From positions 1 through 40,641 of the forward strand of contig LVBB01000123.1 of the NCBI GenBank assembly GCA_001603075.1: 40,641 bases of DNA, written 5' to 3'. The notes beneath the pieces are model-generated. The model saw only the letters and a program-made list of their open reading frames with translations. It did no database searches and was not told the origin of the DNA. Positions within the stretch are counted from its first letter, which is position 1. Each line of letters begins with the position of its first letter. The translations under genes were made by a program, and so were the position numbers. Positions 1-9,003 of the stretch are shown one piece after another. This DNA is from Phycisphaerales bacterium Planc_01 (lineage in GTDB: Bacteria > Planctomycetota > Phycisphaerae > Sedimentisphaerales > Anaerobacaceae).

Positions 1-26
1 GCTCTACAGTGAAGTGATGTATAGAC

Positions 27-70
27 GGCCGGCAAGGCCCCGATAATCGGGCCTTGCCGGCCGCTTCTTT
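27..70 (+). terminator. Strong hairpin, probable Rho-independent terminator
   Basis: A perfect 14-bp stem (27-40 with 49-62) closes an 8-nt loop (41-48) and is followed by GCTTCTTTT. It most likely ends a plus-strand gene lying left of the window. The rest of 1-315 holds no gene I can support; it contains a second hairpin (GGACGGGC at 200-207 with GCCCGTCC at 221-228) without a T-run and no convincing promoter. Confidence 0.75.
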
Positions 71-315
71 TGCGCTGCCGTCGGCGATGGTGCGGTCGCT
101 CGGCGGATTTGCCTCCGATAACCCCTCGTTGCTTCGCATTGAATCGGCGGTTCTGCGGTCCCGGAATGGGCATGGTCGGCAGGGGCGGGGCCTTGTTGTG
201 GACGGGCTGGCCGAAAAAGCGCCCGTCCGCTAAGGCCCGGCGCGTCGCTGGTCGATACATACGGCATGGGAAACGTCCATGAACCGGCAACGTTCTTGCT
301 TGAGGGAACCTGATC

Positions 316-3300
316 ATGCGTTGTGTGAACCGCTGTGCGAAAGTCAACGTCAAAGTGCTCGTCATTCTGATCGTGGTGATCGTGGGCCTGGGGGTCTCGC
401 TGGTGGTCGCCCGGCAGGTGCGAAGGAATATCCTTTCGAAGCGGGACTTAGAGGCGGGGACGGCCGCCTTCGAGCAGGGCGATGAAACCGCCGCGTACAA
501 GCACTTCCAGGAGTACCTCGGCCGCAACCCCGACGATGTGGAGATCCTCAAGAAATACGCGCAGTCTCGGCTGCTCGTGCGGCCGCTCGAGAGCCCACAC
601 GTCTTGCAGGCGATCGGCGCCTATCGCCGGGTGATCCAACTGGACCCGAGCGACGAGGAGTCTTACGAGAAGCTGGCGATGATCTACGCCTCGATCGGCA
701 ACGCCAGCGAACTGGCCTATATCGCCGGCCGCTGGCTGGAGCACGCCCCGGACAACGCCAAGGCCTCGCTGCGGCTGGCCGAGGCGATGGTCCGCATGGA
801 GGACGCCAAAGGGGCCCGTGAGGTTCTCGAACCGCTGATCGGGCGGCTGGAGAACGACCCGAAGGGCGCCGACGATTATGTGCAGGCCTGCGTGCAGATC
901 AGCGCGATCGAGGCGGCCAAAGAGGGCCCCGAGGCCCAGGCCAACGCACTGAACTGGCTCAACAAGGCCCTGGCCCGCTCGGCTACGAGCGTCCCGGCCC
1001 TGGTGGCCCGAGCGAGGCTCTATCGGCTCAGTCCGGCGGGCTCTGAGGCGGCGGCCATCGAGAAACGTACGCTGGCCCACCAGGACCTGCTGGCGGCCGA
1101 GCAGCAGGATAGCGATGACCCGCGGGTGCGCCTGAGTCTGGCGAGCGAATGGATGATGCTGGGCGAGTTCGACCGCGCCGACGCCGGGCTTAAGGCTGCC
1201 GACGGTATGCCCGAGGCGGCGATCCGCGAGCATTTCCTCTATCCGGACGACTGGATCCTCGCCCGGTCGCTGGTGGGCATCGAGCTGGCCATTCGCAAGG
1301 GCACGATCGACGAGGGGATGGAAAGGGTTCAGGAGGCCCTTGATTCGCTCGAACAGAAGGCGCATCGGTTCCGAATCCTCCCACTGGCGATCCGCCTGTA
1401 CGTTGCCTCCGGCGGCGAGCAAAGCGCGCCGCAGTCAGCGGCCAGTCTGGCCGAGTATGAAGAGCTGTTATACGCCCGCCCGGATGCGGCCTCGTACCGC
1501 GTGGAACTGGCGTATCTTCGGGCCCTGGTTGCCCGGGCCCAGGGGGACCTGTACGCCGTAATCAATGCCCTTCAACCTGTGGCAGGGGCGGGAACCTCCG
1601 ACGCCGAATTGTGGCGTCTTCTGGCCGAGGCCTTCGGCAGGACCGACCAGCCCCGGCGGGCGGCCGATGCGATCCGCCGGTATCTGCAGCTTCGGCCGGG
1701 CGACACCGCGATGCTGGTCCAATTGGCGAGGGAATACTACCGATTGCAGGACTGGGCCAGGGCGGTTGAGGTGGCCCGGGTCGTGGAAGAGCGTAATCCC
1801 GGCGACATCGGCATGAAGCTGCTGCGGCTGGAGGCTTCCGTCCAGACCGCCGTCCGACCGTCCGAGTCGGCGGACGTGCGGCGACTGCTGGAGATCGGCA
1901 AGGAACTGGCCGAACTGGGCCAGAACGCAGAGAACGCCAAACGGGCGGACATTCAAGTCCTGCAATCTGTCATCGGCCTGCACATTGCCCAGGCACAGGC
2001 CGAACCCGACGCCCGGGCCGGCAAGCTGGCCGAAGTGGAGAACGGACTCAAACAGGCGATGGAGCAGAGCGATCAGCCGCTGCGCATTGCGCTGCAACTG
2101 GTTCGATTCTACTCCCAAACTAGGCAAACAGCCCGCGCGATCGAGCAGGCCCGCGCGATCTGTGCCCAGCGTCCGCCAGTGGCGGAGCCCTGGGTACTGC
2201 TGGCCGGGCTCGAAGCGGACAACGGCGATGCGGCCGCGGCCATTCGCGCGCTTGAGGTGGCCGAAAAAACGGTCTCCGGCGAGCGGGCCAGGCGGTCCGT
2301 GGCGCTGCGGCGGGCCATGCTGGAACTGACGCAGGGCGATCGTGCCGCGGGGATCCGTCTTCTGAGCGAGTTGGCGGCGGGCGATCCGAAGGAGATTCGT
2401 GCCCGCGCGCTGCTGCTCGACACGCGTGAGGTGCGGCAGGACCGGGCGAAGGCCGAGGAACTGATCGGCGAATTGGAGCGGGCGGAAGGCCAGAGCGGTC
2501 TGACGTGGCGCTACTATCGAGCCTCGACGTGGCTGGCCGGCGAGCAGTGGCGTGCCCAGCAGCAGGGGATCGCCGATCTGCTGCAATACTGCATCGACGC
2601 CGACCCACAGTGGGCCGGCCCGGCGTTGTTGCTGGCGCAGTTGTACGAGAAGCTGGGCGACGTCAAGCGGGCCGAGGATGTCTGCCGGCAGGCGTTGGCC
2701 CGGAATCCGTCGGCAACAGCGATAGCGGACCGGCTGATGTTGCTGCTGGAGCGGCAGGATCGTGTGGCGGACGCCGAGGCCGTCCGGCGACAGGTCGAGG
2801 CCGATCCGAGTGTGGCCAGCGCCTGGAACATTCGATCGGCGCTTCGCACGGGGGATTACTCTCAGGCGATCGACGAACTTCGGCTGCGGATTTCCAACGA
2901 CGAACGCGACGTGGAATCTCGTATCCTGCTGGCGCGGCTGCTCTACTGGCAAACGAAAGATGCCGACCAGGCCCTGGCGTATCTGGACGAGGCCGAGCGG
3001 ATCGCGCCCCGTTCGCTCGTCGGGACGGGCGTGCGTGCGGCGATCCTCCGGGCGGAGGGGCAGGACGAGCAGGCCCAGAAGCTCCTCAATGAGTACGTCG
3101 TGGACAGAGATGATTTCACCGCCTATCTGCTGCGGGCGAACTACTACGCCGGCCAGGAGCAGTGGGACCTGGCGGAGGCGGACTACAAGAAGCTGACAAC
3201 CCTCGAAGGCAGTGAGGACAACAGGGCCACGGGATATGCTCTGCTGTGCGATTTCTACTCGCGACGGGACCGTGTCGCCGAGGCGGTGCAAGTGCTGGAA

Positions 3301-4893
3301 GAGGGCATTGCGGCGTATCCGAACAGTCTGACGCTGCGACGAATGTTGATGCAGACGCTGTTTCAGCGAGACGAAGGTCAGGACCGTGAAAAGGCCCTGA
3401 CGATGCTGTCGGCTCTGGAGAAGGAATATCCGGAGGACCCGGATCTCATCGGGATGCGCATCAGCGAGCTGCTGCGTGCGGGCGACCCGGCCTCGGTCGA
3501 GGCGGCGAAGGGCAAGCTGGAACAACTGGTGAGGTTGCAGCCGACGACGGTGAAGGCCCATCTGACGCTGATCGAAATGGCGATGCGTTCGGGGCAGTAT
3601 GCGGCGGCGCGCGACTACGCGATCCGGGCAGCCGGCGCCAATCCGCGGCATCCCGCGTTGCTGGCGGCCAGGAGTCGCGCGGAGTTGCTTCTGAAGAACA
3701 CGCCGATGGCGATCGAATTGGCGCGGCAGGCACTTGCGGCGGACCCGAATCATGCGTCGGCGCTTGGTGCGCTGATGGATGTTGGACTGGAGCAGCCGAA
3801 TGAGGCGGTTCTGAAAGAGGCGATCGGCTTGGCCCGCAGGATTCCCGACGCGGATCCCAACAAGGCAGAGGCTGTCAATGCGATCGTGTCGCGGGCCGTG
3901 GAGAGCCGGCATCCGATTCTGCTCGGCGAGGCCGAAACGCTGATCGAATCCGAGCTGGGCCGGGCGACATCGAACCGCGCGCCACTGCTGCTATCGCGTG
4001 CCCAGATCGCGGCCTCTCTGGGGACGGCGGCCAAGGCGATTCCGGAGTTGCTGGCCTACTGCCAGAGCGCCGAAGGGCGAGCGAACCTCGAGGCGATCGT
4101 GGTTCTTGTGGACCTCTACCGCATCAGCGGCGACCTCGATCAGGCGTATGCATGGATCGAACGAGCCGAGCAGATCGCCCCCAAGAGTCAGGCGGTGGTG
4201 CATGCGCGATTCCTGTGTATGGTGGTGCAGCAGCGATACGATGAACTGACGCAGACCAGTTCGGCGTACATCGAGTGCGCCGAACAGAACCCGACTCTGG
4301 TCATCCGGGCGGCATCGGTTCTGCGGGCCATGGATTCGGCGGCCCTGAAGAAGGAAGGCCTCAAGCTCTTCGAGCATGCCGTCGCCACCTGGCCGACGTT
4401 GTTGGATGCTCGGCTGGGCCTGGCTTCGGCTCTTTATCAGGCCGGAGAGATGGAGCGGGCCAAGCAGGTCTATCAGGAACTGCTGGAGCAGCATCCCAAG
4501 AACGCCCAGGTCCTCAACGATCTGGCGTGGATCCTTCAGGAACACGATCGCGACTATGCGGCCGCGCTGCAATTGGCCAACCGCGGCCTGGATACAGACC
4601 TCGATGACGCCCACCGGCGGCACCTCCTGGATACGCGAGGAACGATCCTCTCGAAGATGCCCGGCCGATTCCCCGATGCCCGGGCCGACTTCGAGGCTCT
4701 GGTGAGGCTGACGGCTCCCGGCACGCCGCAACGCGCCAAGGCCCAGCTCAATCTCGCACGAATCTGTGCCCGGCTCGGAGATGTGGACGAGGCCAGGAAG
4801 CATATCACGAGCGCACTGGAGATCGATCAGGCCAGGCCCGTCTTCACGCCCGAAGAGCGGACGGAGGCCAAGGGCCTTCTGGAGACGCGCTGA
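316..4893 (+). CDS. Giant membrane-anchored tetratricopeptide repeat protein
   Basis: This 1525-residue protein has one hydrophobic segment at about residues 11-32, right after a basic N-terminus, so it is probably anchored in the inner membrane with the rest outside the cytoplasm. Everything after it is helical repeat of TPR type, with recurring patterns such as 'A..YL...P.D' and 'LA.....G....A' running to the C-terminus; a late clear unit is VLNDLAWILQE near residue 1395. No catalytic domain is visible. The start at 316 is preceded by GAGGGA (302-307) at 8 nt. UDP-glucose dehydrogenase starts 42 bp downstream on the same strand. Large TPR proteins with one N-terminal anchor often accompany exopolysaccharide synthesis and export (PrsT- or BcsC-like scaffolds), so a scaffold role is the best inference. 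The exact partner is unknown. Confidence 0.85.
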   Translation: MRCVNRCAKVNVKVLVILIVVIVGLGVSLVVARQVRRNILSKRDLEAGTAAFEQGDETAAYKHFQEYLGRNPDDVEILKKYAQSRLLVRPLESPHVLQAIGAYRRVIQLDPSDEESYEKLAMIYASIGNASELAYIAGRWLEHAPDNAKASLRLAEAMVRMEDAKGAREVLEPLIGRLENDPKGADDYVQACVQISAIEAAKEGPEAQANALNWLNKALARSATSVPALVARARLYRLSPAGSEAAAIEKRTLAHQDLLAAEQQDSDDPRVRLSLASEWMMLGEFDRADAGLKAADGMPEAAIREHFLYPDDWILARSLVGIELAIRKGTIDEGMERVQEALDSLEQKAHRFRILPLAIRLYVASGGEQSAPQSAASLAEYEELLYARPDAASYRVELAYLRALVARAQGDLYAVINALQPVAGAGTSDAELWRLLAEAFGRTDQPRRAADAIRRYLQLRPGDTAMLVQLAREYYRLQDWARAVEVARVVEERNPGDIGMKLLRLEASVQTAVRPSESADVRRLLEIGKELAELGQNAENAKRADIQVLQSVIGLHIAQAQAEPDARAGKLAEVENGLKQAMEQSDQPLRIALQLVRFYSQTRQTARAIEQARAICAQRPPVAEPWVLLAGLEADNGDAAAAIRALEVAEKTVSGERARRSVALRRAMLELTQGDRAAGIRLLSELAAGDPKEIRARALLLDTREVRQDRAKAEELIGELERAEGQSGLTWRYYRASTWLAGEQWRAQQQGIADLLQYCIDADPQWAGPALLLAQLYEKLGDVKRAEDVCRQALARNPSATAIADRLMLLLERQDRVADAEAVRRQVEADPSVASAWNIRSALRTGDYSQAIDELRLRISNDERDVESRILLARLLYWQTKDADQALAYLDEAERIAPRSLVGTGVRAAILRAEGQDEQAQKLLNEYVVDRDDFTAYLLRANYYAGQEQWDLAEADYKKLTTLEGSEDNRATGYALLCDFYSRRDRVAEAVQVLEEGIAAYPNSLTLRRMLMQTLFQRDEGQDREKALTMLSALEKEYPEDPDLIGMRISELLRAGDPASVEAAKGKLEQLVRLQPTTVKAHLTLIEMAMRSGQYAAARDYAIRAAGANPRHPALLAARSRAELLLKNTPMAIELARQALAADPNHASALGALMDVGLEQPNEAVLKEAIGLARRIPDADPNKAEAVNAIVSRAVESRHPILLGEAETLIESELGRATSNRAPLLLSRAQIAASLGTAAKAIPELLAYCQSAEGRANLEAIVVLVDLYRISGDLDQAYAWIERAEQIAPKSQAVVHARFLCMVVQQRYDELTQTSSAYIECAEQNPTLVIRAASVLRAMDSAALKKEGLKLFEHAVATWPTLLDARLGLASALYQAGEMERAKQVYQELLEQHPKNAQVLNDLAWILQEHDRDYAAALQLANRGLDTDLDDAHRRHLLDTRGTILSKMPGRFPDARADFEALVRLTAPGTPQRAKAQLNLARICARLGDVDEARKHITSALEIDQARPVFTPEERTEAKGLLETR

Positions 4894-4935
4894 ACCGAGT
4901 TCTGTACCCTGTGACCAAGTTGGAGGTAGTTTCGG

Positions 4936-6243
4936 ATGCGAGTAGGGGTCGTTGGTGTAGGCTACGTTGGCTTGGTGACGGCGGCTTGTCTGGCCGATTC
5001 CGGCACGGACGTCATCTGTGTGGACAGCAATGAGGAGAAGATCCGGAATCTCCGCGACGGAGCGATCCCGATCTACGAGCCTGGGCTGACGGAGATCGTC
5101 AACCGAACGCGAACCACGGGCCGGCTGCGGTTCACGACCTCACTGAAGGAGGCGGTCGAGCAATCGTTGCTGCTGTTCATCGCCGTGGGAACGCCCAGCG
5201 GTGAGGACGGCTCGGCGGATCTGTCGGCCGTTTACAGCGTCGCCGAAGGCATCGCCGAGTGCATGGATGGATACCGCATTCTCGTCGGCAAGAGCACCGT
5301 TCCGGTCGGCACGCACGCCAAGGTCAGCGCGCTGGTGGCCGGCAAGACGCATCAGCCGTTCGACTACGTCAGCAATCCGGAGTTCTTGAAAGAGGGCTCG
5401 GCCATCGACGACTTCATGAAGCCCGAGCGGATCATCGTCGGCGCGACGGACCCCAAGGTGCGCGAGATCATGCGGCACCTGTACGCGCCGTTCATGCGTC
5501 GCAAGGAGCGGATCATCTTCATGGACCCGGCCAGCGCGGAACTGACCAAGTACGCGGCCAACTGCATGCTCGCGACGCGCATTTCCTTTATGAACGAACT
5601 GAGTGCGTTGTGCGAGGTCGTCGGCGCCGACATCGAGTTGGTCCGAGCCGGAATCGGCAGCGACACGCGGATCGGCAACGCCTTCCTGTTCGCCGGCGCC
5701 GGATTCGGCGGGAGCTGTTTCCCCAAGGACGTCCGCGCGCTGATTCATACGGGCGAACAGCACGGCACTCCCATGAGCATCATCAAGGCGGTCCGGCAGG
5801 TGAACGCACAGCAGCAGGATCGCTTCGCTCGACACGTGCTGAACTACTACGCCGGGAGAGAAGATCGGACCACCCTCGCGGTCTGGGGACTGGCCTTCAA
5901 GGCCCGAACCGACGACATCCGCGAATCGCCGGCGATCTTCTGTGTTCAGGAATTCCTCAAGGTCGGCATTCAGGTGCGCGCGCACGACCCCGAGGCGATG
6001 CCCGTCTCGCGGCAGGTCCTCGGCGAGTCCGTCGCGTTCTGTCAGGACCACTACGAAGCCCTGGACGGCGCGGATGGGCTGGTCGTTCTGACGGACTGGC
6101 AGCAGTTCCGGAATCCGGACTTCGAGTTCGTCGCCCGAAAGCTGTCGGGTCGGGTGATCTTCGACGGGCGCAACCTGTACGATCCAGGTTATGTCCGCTC
6201 GGCCGGCATTGAGTATCACTGCGTCGGCCGCCCGAACGCTTGA
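4936..6243 (+). CDS. ugd: UDP-glucose 6-dehydrogenase
   Basis: The 435-residue enzyme oxidises UDP-glucose twice with NAD+ to UDP-glucuronate, a precursor for acidic polysaccharides. The N-terminal Rossmann motif GVGYVGL is at residues 7-13. The catalytic cysteine lies in GFGGSCFPKD (Cys261, with Lys264), and the conserved lysine is in ELTKYAAN (Lys205). The GKSTVPVGT segment (119-126) and the C-terminal UDP-binding Rossmann domain, with AFKARTDDIRESPA, are complete, and the length is normal for the family. TGGAGGT sits just upstream of the ATG. The gene follows the giant TPR gene after 42 bp and is probably co-transcribed with it, which points to capsule or exopolysaccharide production. A GDP-mannose dehydrogenase is less likely. 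Confidence 0.95.
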   Translation: MRVGVVGVGYVGLVTAACLADSGTDVICVDSNEEKIRNLRDGAIPIYEPGLTEIVNRTRTTGRLRFTTSLKEAVEQSLLLFIAVGTPSGEDGSADLSAVYSVAEGIAECMDGYRILVGKSTVPVGTHAKVSALVAGKTHQPFDYVSNPEFLKEGSAIDDFMKPERIIVGATDPKVREIMRHLYAPFMRRKERIIFMDPASAELTKYAANCMLATRISFMNELSALCEVVGADIELVRAGIGSDTRIGNAFLFAGAGFGGSCFPKDVRALIHTGEQHGTPMSIIKAVRQVNAQQQDRFARHVLNYYAGREDRTTLAVWGLAFKARTDDIRESPAIFCVQEFLKVGIQVRAHDPEAMPVSRQVLGESVAFCQDHYEALDGADGLVVLTDWQQFRNPDFEFVARKLSGRVIFDGRNLYDPGYVRSAGIEYHCVGRPNA

Positions 6244-6283
6244 CCTCGGACGGAACCCATACACTTCTCCCGAGGCGGCGGGC

Positions 6284-7126
6284 TCAGGGCTTCTGGTAGA
6301 CGCGGACGTAGTCGATCTCGAAACGGGCGGGGAATTCGGTCGCTGAGGGATCGCCGCCGTTGGTGCCTCCGATGGCGAGGTTGAGCAGGATGTAGTGGGG
6401 CTCGTGGAAAGGGTTGGCCCCGTCCGGCGTGCGGTTGATCGTCTTGCTCAGCTCGATGGTGTTCAGCAATTCGTCATCGACGTAGAGCCTGATGTTGTCC
6501 TTGTCCCAGTCCATCCGCCAGACGTGGAATTTCGACGACCACTCGTCGGGATCACCGAAGTCGGTGATGGGCTTCTTCAGATCGTCCCAGATCGCCACCC
6601 ACCTGCGGTCGCTGGCCCAGCACGCGTTGGCCAACAGCATGCCCCGATAGTACTCCATGATGTCGATCTCGCCGCAGCCGGGCCAGGGACGCGCCGCGCC
6701 GAGCGTCCAGAAGGCGGGCCACAGACCGGCGCGCGTGTCGATCCGTCCGCGCATCTCGAAGCGGCCGAAGGTCCAGTTGTGCCGCCCGGCGGTCTTGAGG
6801 CAGGCGGACGTATACTCGGCGTGGGACCGACTGCGCCGCCAGTTGCTGCTCTCGGGGTCATAGTTCGGGTTGGGCAGCCGCTCGCGCCGGGCCTCAATGG
6901 TGAGCATGCCGTTCTCGCAGCGGGCGTTGTCCGGCTGATACCACTGCAGTTCCTCATTCCGCACGAAACCGTGCTCGTAGACCCAGTGGTTCGGATCGGG
7001 CCGACCGTCGCGATTGAACTCGTCCGCCCAGACGAGCTCGTAGCCGTCCGTCTCGTCGTCGGCGGACATGTGCATCGCAGGAACAGCCAATATCAGGATC
7101 GCGATTGCGCAGAACGTCGTCTTCAT
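6284..7126 (-). CDS. Secreted GH16 endo-beta-glucanase (laminarinase-like)
   Basis: A 280-residue protein with a signal peptide (about residues 1-20) and a single GH16 jelly-roll domain. The active site reads CGEIDIMEYYRG: Glu153 should be the nucleophile, Asp155 the helper and Glu158 the acid/base. The extra Met between the acids is the beta-bulge form typical of laminarinases and other beta-1,3-glucanases. The segment NEELQWYQ plus ENGMLTIEARRE and the C-terminal FEIDYVRVYQ are also family hallmarks. Substrate is inferred as a beta-1,3- or mixed-linkage glucan; agarase or carrageenase activity cannot be excluded. AAGGA precedes the ATG. It is the last gene of a minus-strand operon with GH127 (23 bp away) and the Tat protein, and is convergent with ugd. 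Confidence 0.9.
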   Translation of the reverse strand: MKTTFCAIAILILAVPAMHMSADDETDGYELVWADEFNRDGRPDPNHWVYEHGFVRNEELQWYQPDNARCENGMLTIEARRERLPNPNYDPESSNWRRSRSHAEYTSACLKTAGRHNWTFGRFEMRGRIDTRAGLWPAFWTLGAARPWPGCGEIDIMEYYRGMLLANACWASDRRWVAIWDDLKKPITDFGDPDEWSSKFHVWRMDWDKDNIRLYVDDELLNTIELSKTINRTPDGANPFHEPHYILLNLAIGGTNGGDPSATEFPARFEIDYVRVYQKP

Positions 7127-7149
7127 GCTTGTCCTTGTTTCGCAGCAGG

Positions 7150-8961
7150 TTAGAACGGGATTTCACAGTCGGCCAGCTCGTCTTCGACCGCGCCGTCGGC
7201 GTCAGGGTTGGGGACCAGAAAGTACGTCCATTCGGCTCCCGGATCAGCGTACTCCGTCAACGTGAATTGCTGCTCCGCCGGCCCGGCGGCATTGTAGTCC
7301 TCCGGTTTCCAGAATGACGCCTGACAGGTCAGTCCATCGGGACGAATCGTCTTGTCTGCGTCGCCCGTTCGCAGCGACGAGACGTCCAGACGCAGCAGTT
7401 TCATGGTCTCCGGGTCGAGGCCGTCCTGCTTCTGCGGGTTCAGACAGAACAGCAGGGGGCCTCGCATGACCGCCACGCGTCCTTCCTGGCTCTTTCGCCC
7501 TCGGATCGCCCGCCAGGGCATGGGCATGCGCAGCCGGACCACGTCGCCGGCCCGCCACGTGCGAACGAGGGGGAAGAACGCGCCGCCGGCGGCGGTCATC
7601 TCCGCGGCATCGCCGTTGACGGTGATGCGAGCCTCGTCGCACCAGCGCGGGATGCGCAAGAAGAGCGGGAAGCGGACGGGCTTTGAGGGTGTGAGGCGGA
7701 TCGTCACTTCGCCGGAATTGGGGTAGTCCGTTTCCTGGCGGATATCGACCGTCACGTTGTCGGCGAGTCTGGTCGTGGCGGCGGACTGTGCGTAGAGGTT
7801 GATCGCCAGGCCGTCGTCGCGTTGGTAGCAGATCATCTCCGGAAGTTCCGCGACGATACGCCGGTAATTGCAGGGGCAGCAATACGTATCGCCCTGGAAG
7901 TATTCGCGCTTGCCCTCGAACGGCGCATAGTAACGCAGGCGACGGCCGTTGGGGGACTGTGCCGCGAACAGGCCGTTGTAGATCGCTCGCTCGACGATGT
8001 CGCCGTAGAGCGGATCGCCGTTGTGACGCAGCAGGGCGTCGAGCCAGCGGATCAGATAGGCGGTCGCGCACGTCTCGCCCAGCTTGTAGAATCCCTGCTG
8101 GTTGCTGTGCCAGCATTCGTGATAGCCGCAGAGCCCCGGTGCCAGCAGGCCGTCCTTTCGTACGAGAAAGTCGAGCGTCGCCCGCGACTGGTTCAGCAGT
8201 CGGGCGTTGGGTTGGATTTCGTTCAGTCGCAGTTGCGCCAGGCAGTGCGCCATGTGGTAGTAGGCGTGCCCTTCGAGGTTACCCCAGCGGCCCTGAATCA
8301 GCGGCGTGTCCCACTCGGCCAGCTTGCGGTGTCGGACGGCGAAATCCAGATATCGTTCGTCGCCGCTGCGAACGGAAAGGGCGAGCATCGCCTCGACCAA
8401 TCCCGTCGTGGCCACGTAGGTTGAGATCCAACCTTCGGTTTTGCGGTCGGGGTCGTCGGACCAGCGCGTGATGATGTAATCGGCGAGTCTTTTGGCCGCG
8501 TCAAGCGATGGCTCCTCGTCGAAATAGGCGTGGTCGGCGGTCAGCCCCATGACCAGATAGCCCATCTCGTGGATGTCCCAGAGGTGCCACATTCGCATCT
8601 CCGGACGGCAGACGCCGATATAGCCATCGGCCTCCTGTGTGGCGATCGCCTCACGGACGACGTGTTGCTTGAGGGTGAGCACCTTTGGGTCTTTGCTGTA
8701 GGCGGCGAAGCGGACAAGGCTGTCGATGAACTTGCCCAGGCCGATGTAGCCGCCTTGGCTGTTCCTGCGTCGAAACGGTTCGAGGAAGTCCCGATCCGCG
8801 TCGATGACCAGCACGTTGTTGGCGATCGTGATGTCGATCCGCCGACCGATCTCGCCGCCGACGCTGACGTCGCCGATGTCAAGAGGCGCCATATGTGTCG
8901 CCCAAGCACACGATGCCCCTGCCAGAGCCAGACACAAGATGAGTGAATTCCGTTTCGTCAT
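7150..8961 (-). CDS. GH127 (DUF1680) beta-L-arabinofuranosidase-like hydrolase
   Basis: About 603 residues with an N-terminal secretion signal ending near ...CAWA-THM. The (alpha/alpha)6-barrel protein carries the GH127 zinc and cysteine site: ETC (Glu296, Cys298) and CCPC (Cys361, Cys362). These match by position the Glu/Cys/Cys/Cys zinc ligands and nucleophilic cysteine of Bifidobacterium HypBA1, while Glu282 in GYHECWH is a candidate acid/base. The family removes terminal beta-L-arabinofuranose, but many environmental members are untested. I chose the ATG at 8961 because AGGAG is 8 nt upstream; an in-frame ATG at 8967 is only 2 nt from it. The gene lies between the Tat/FucI-like gene (42 bp) and GH16 (23 bp), so a shared role in breaking down a complex glycan is likely. 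Confidence 0.9.
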   Translation of the reverse strand: MTKRNSLILCLALAGASCAWATHMAPLDIGDVSVGGEIGRRIDITIANNVLVIDADRDFLEPFRRRNSQGGYIGLGKFIDSLVRFAAYSKDPKVLTLKQHVVREAIATQEADGYIGVCRPEMRMWHLWDIHEMGYLVMGLTADHAYFDEEPSLDAAKRLADYIITRWSDDPDRKTEGWISTYVATTGLVEAMLALSVRSGDERYLDFAVRHRKLAEWDTPLIQGRWGNLEGHAYYHMAHCLAQLRLNEIQPNARLLNQSRATLDFLVRKDGLLAPGLCGYHECWHSNQQGFYKLGETCATAYLIRWLDALLRHNGDPLYGDIVERAIYNGLFAAQSPNGRRLRYYAPFEGKREYFQGDTYCCPCNYRRIVAELPEMICYQRDDGLAINLYAQSAATTRLADNVTVDIRQETDYPNSGEVTIRLTPSKPVRFPLFLRIPRWCDEARITVNGDAAEMTAAGGAFFPLVRTWRAGDVVRLRMPMPWRAIRGRKSQEGRVAVMRGPLLFCLNPQKQDGLDPETMKLLRLDVSSLRTGDADKTIRPDGLTCQASFWKPEDYNAAGPAEQQFTLTEYADPGAEWTYFLVPNPDADGAVEDELADCEIPF

Positions 8962-9003
8962 GGTCATATCTCCTGGATCGGCGACGGGGTGCGGCCGATG
9001 TCA

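Noticed and set aside
1468-3912. 814-codon open frame on the minus strand
   Set aside because: It is antisense to the TPR gene, rich in Arg, Gln, His and Leu as expected from a high-GC shadow, with no domain.
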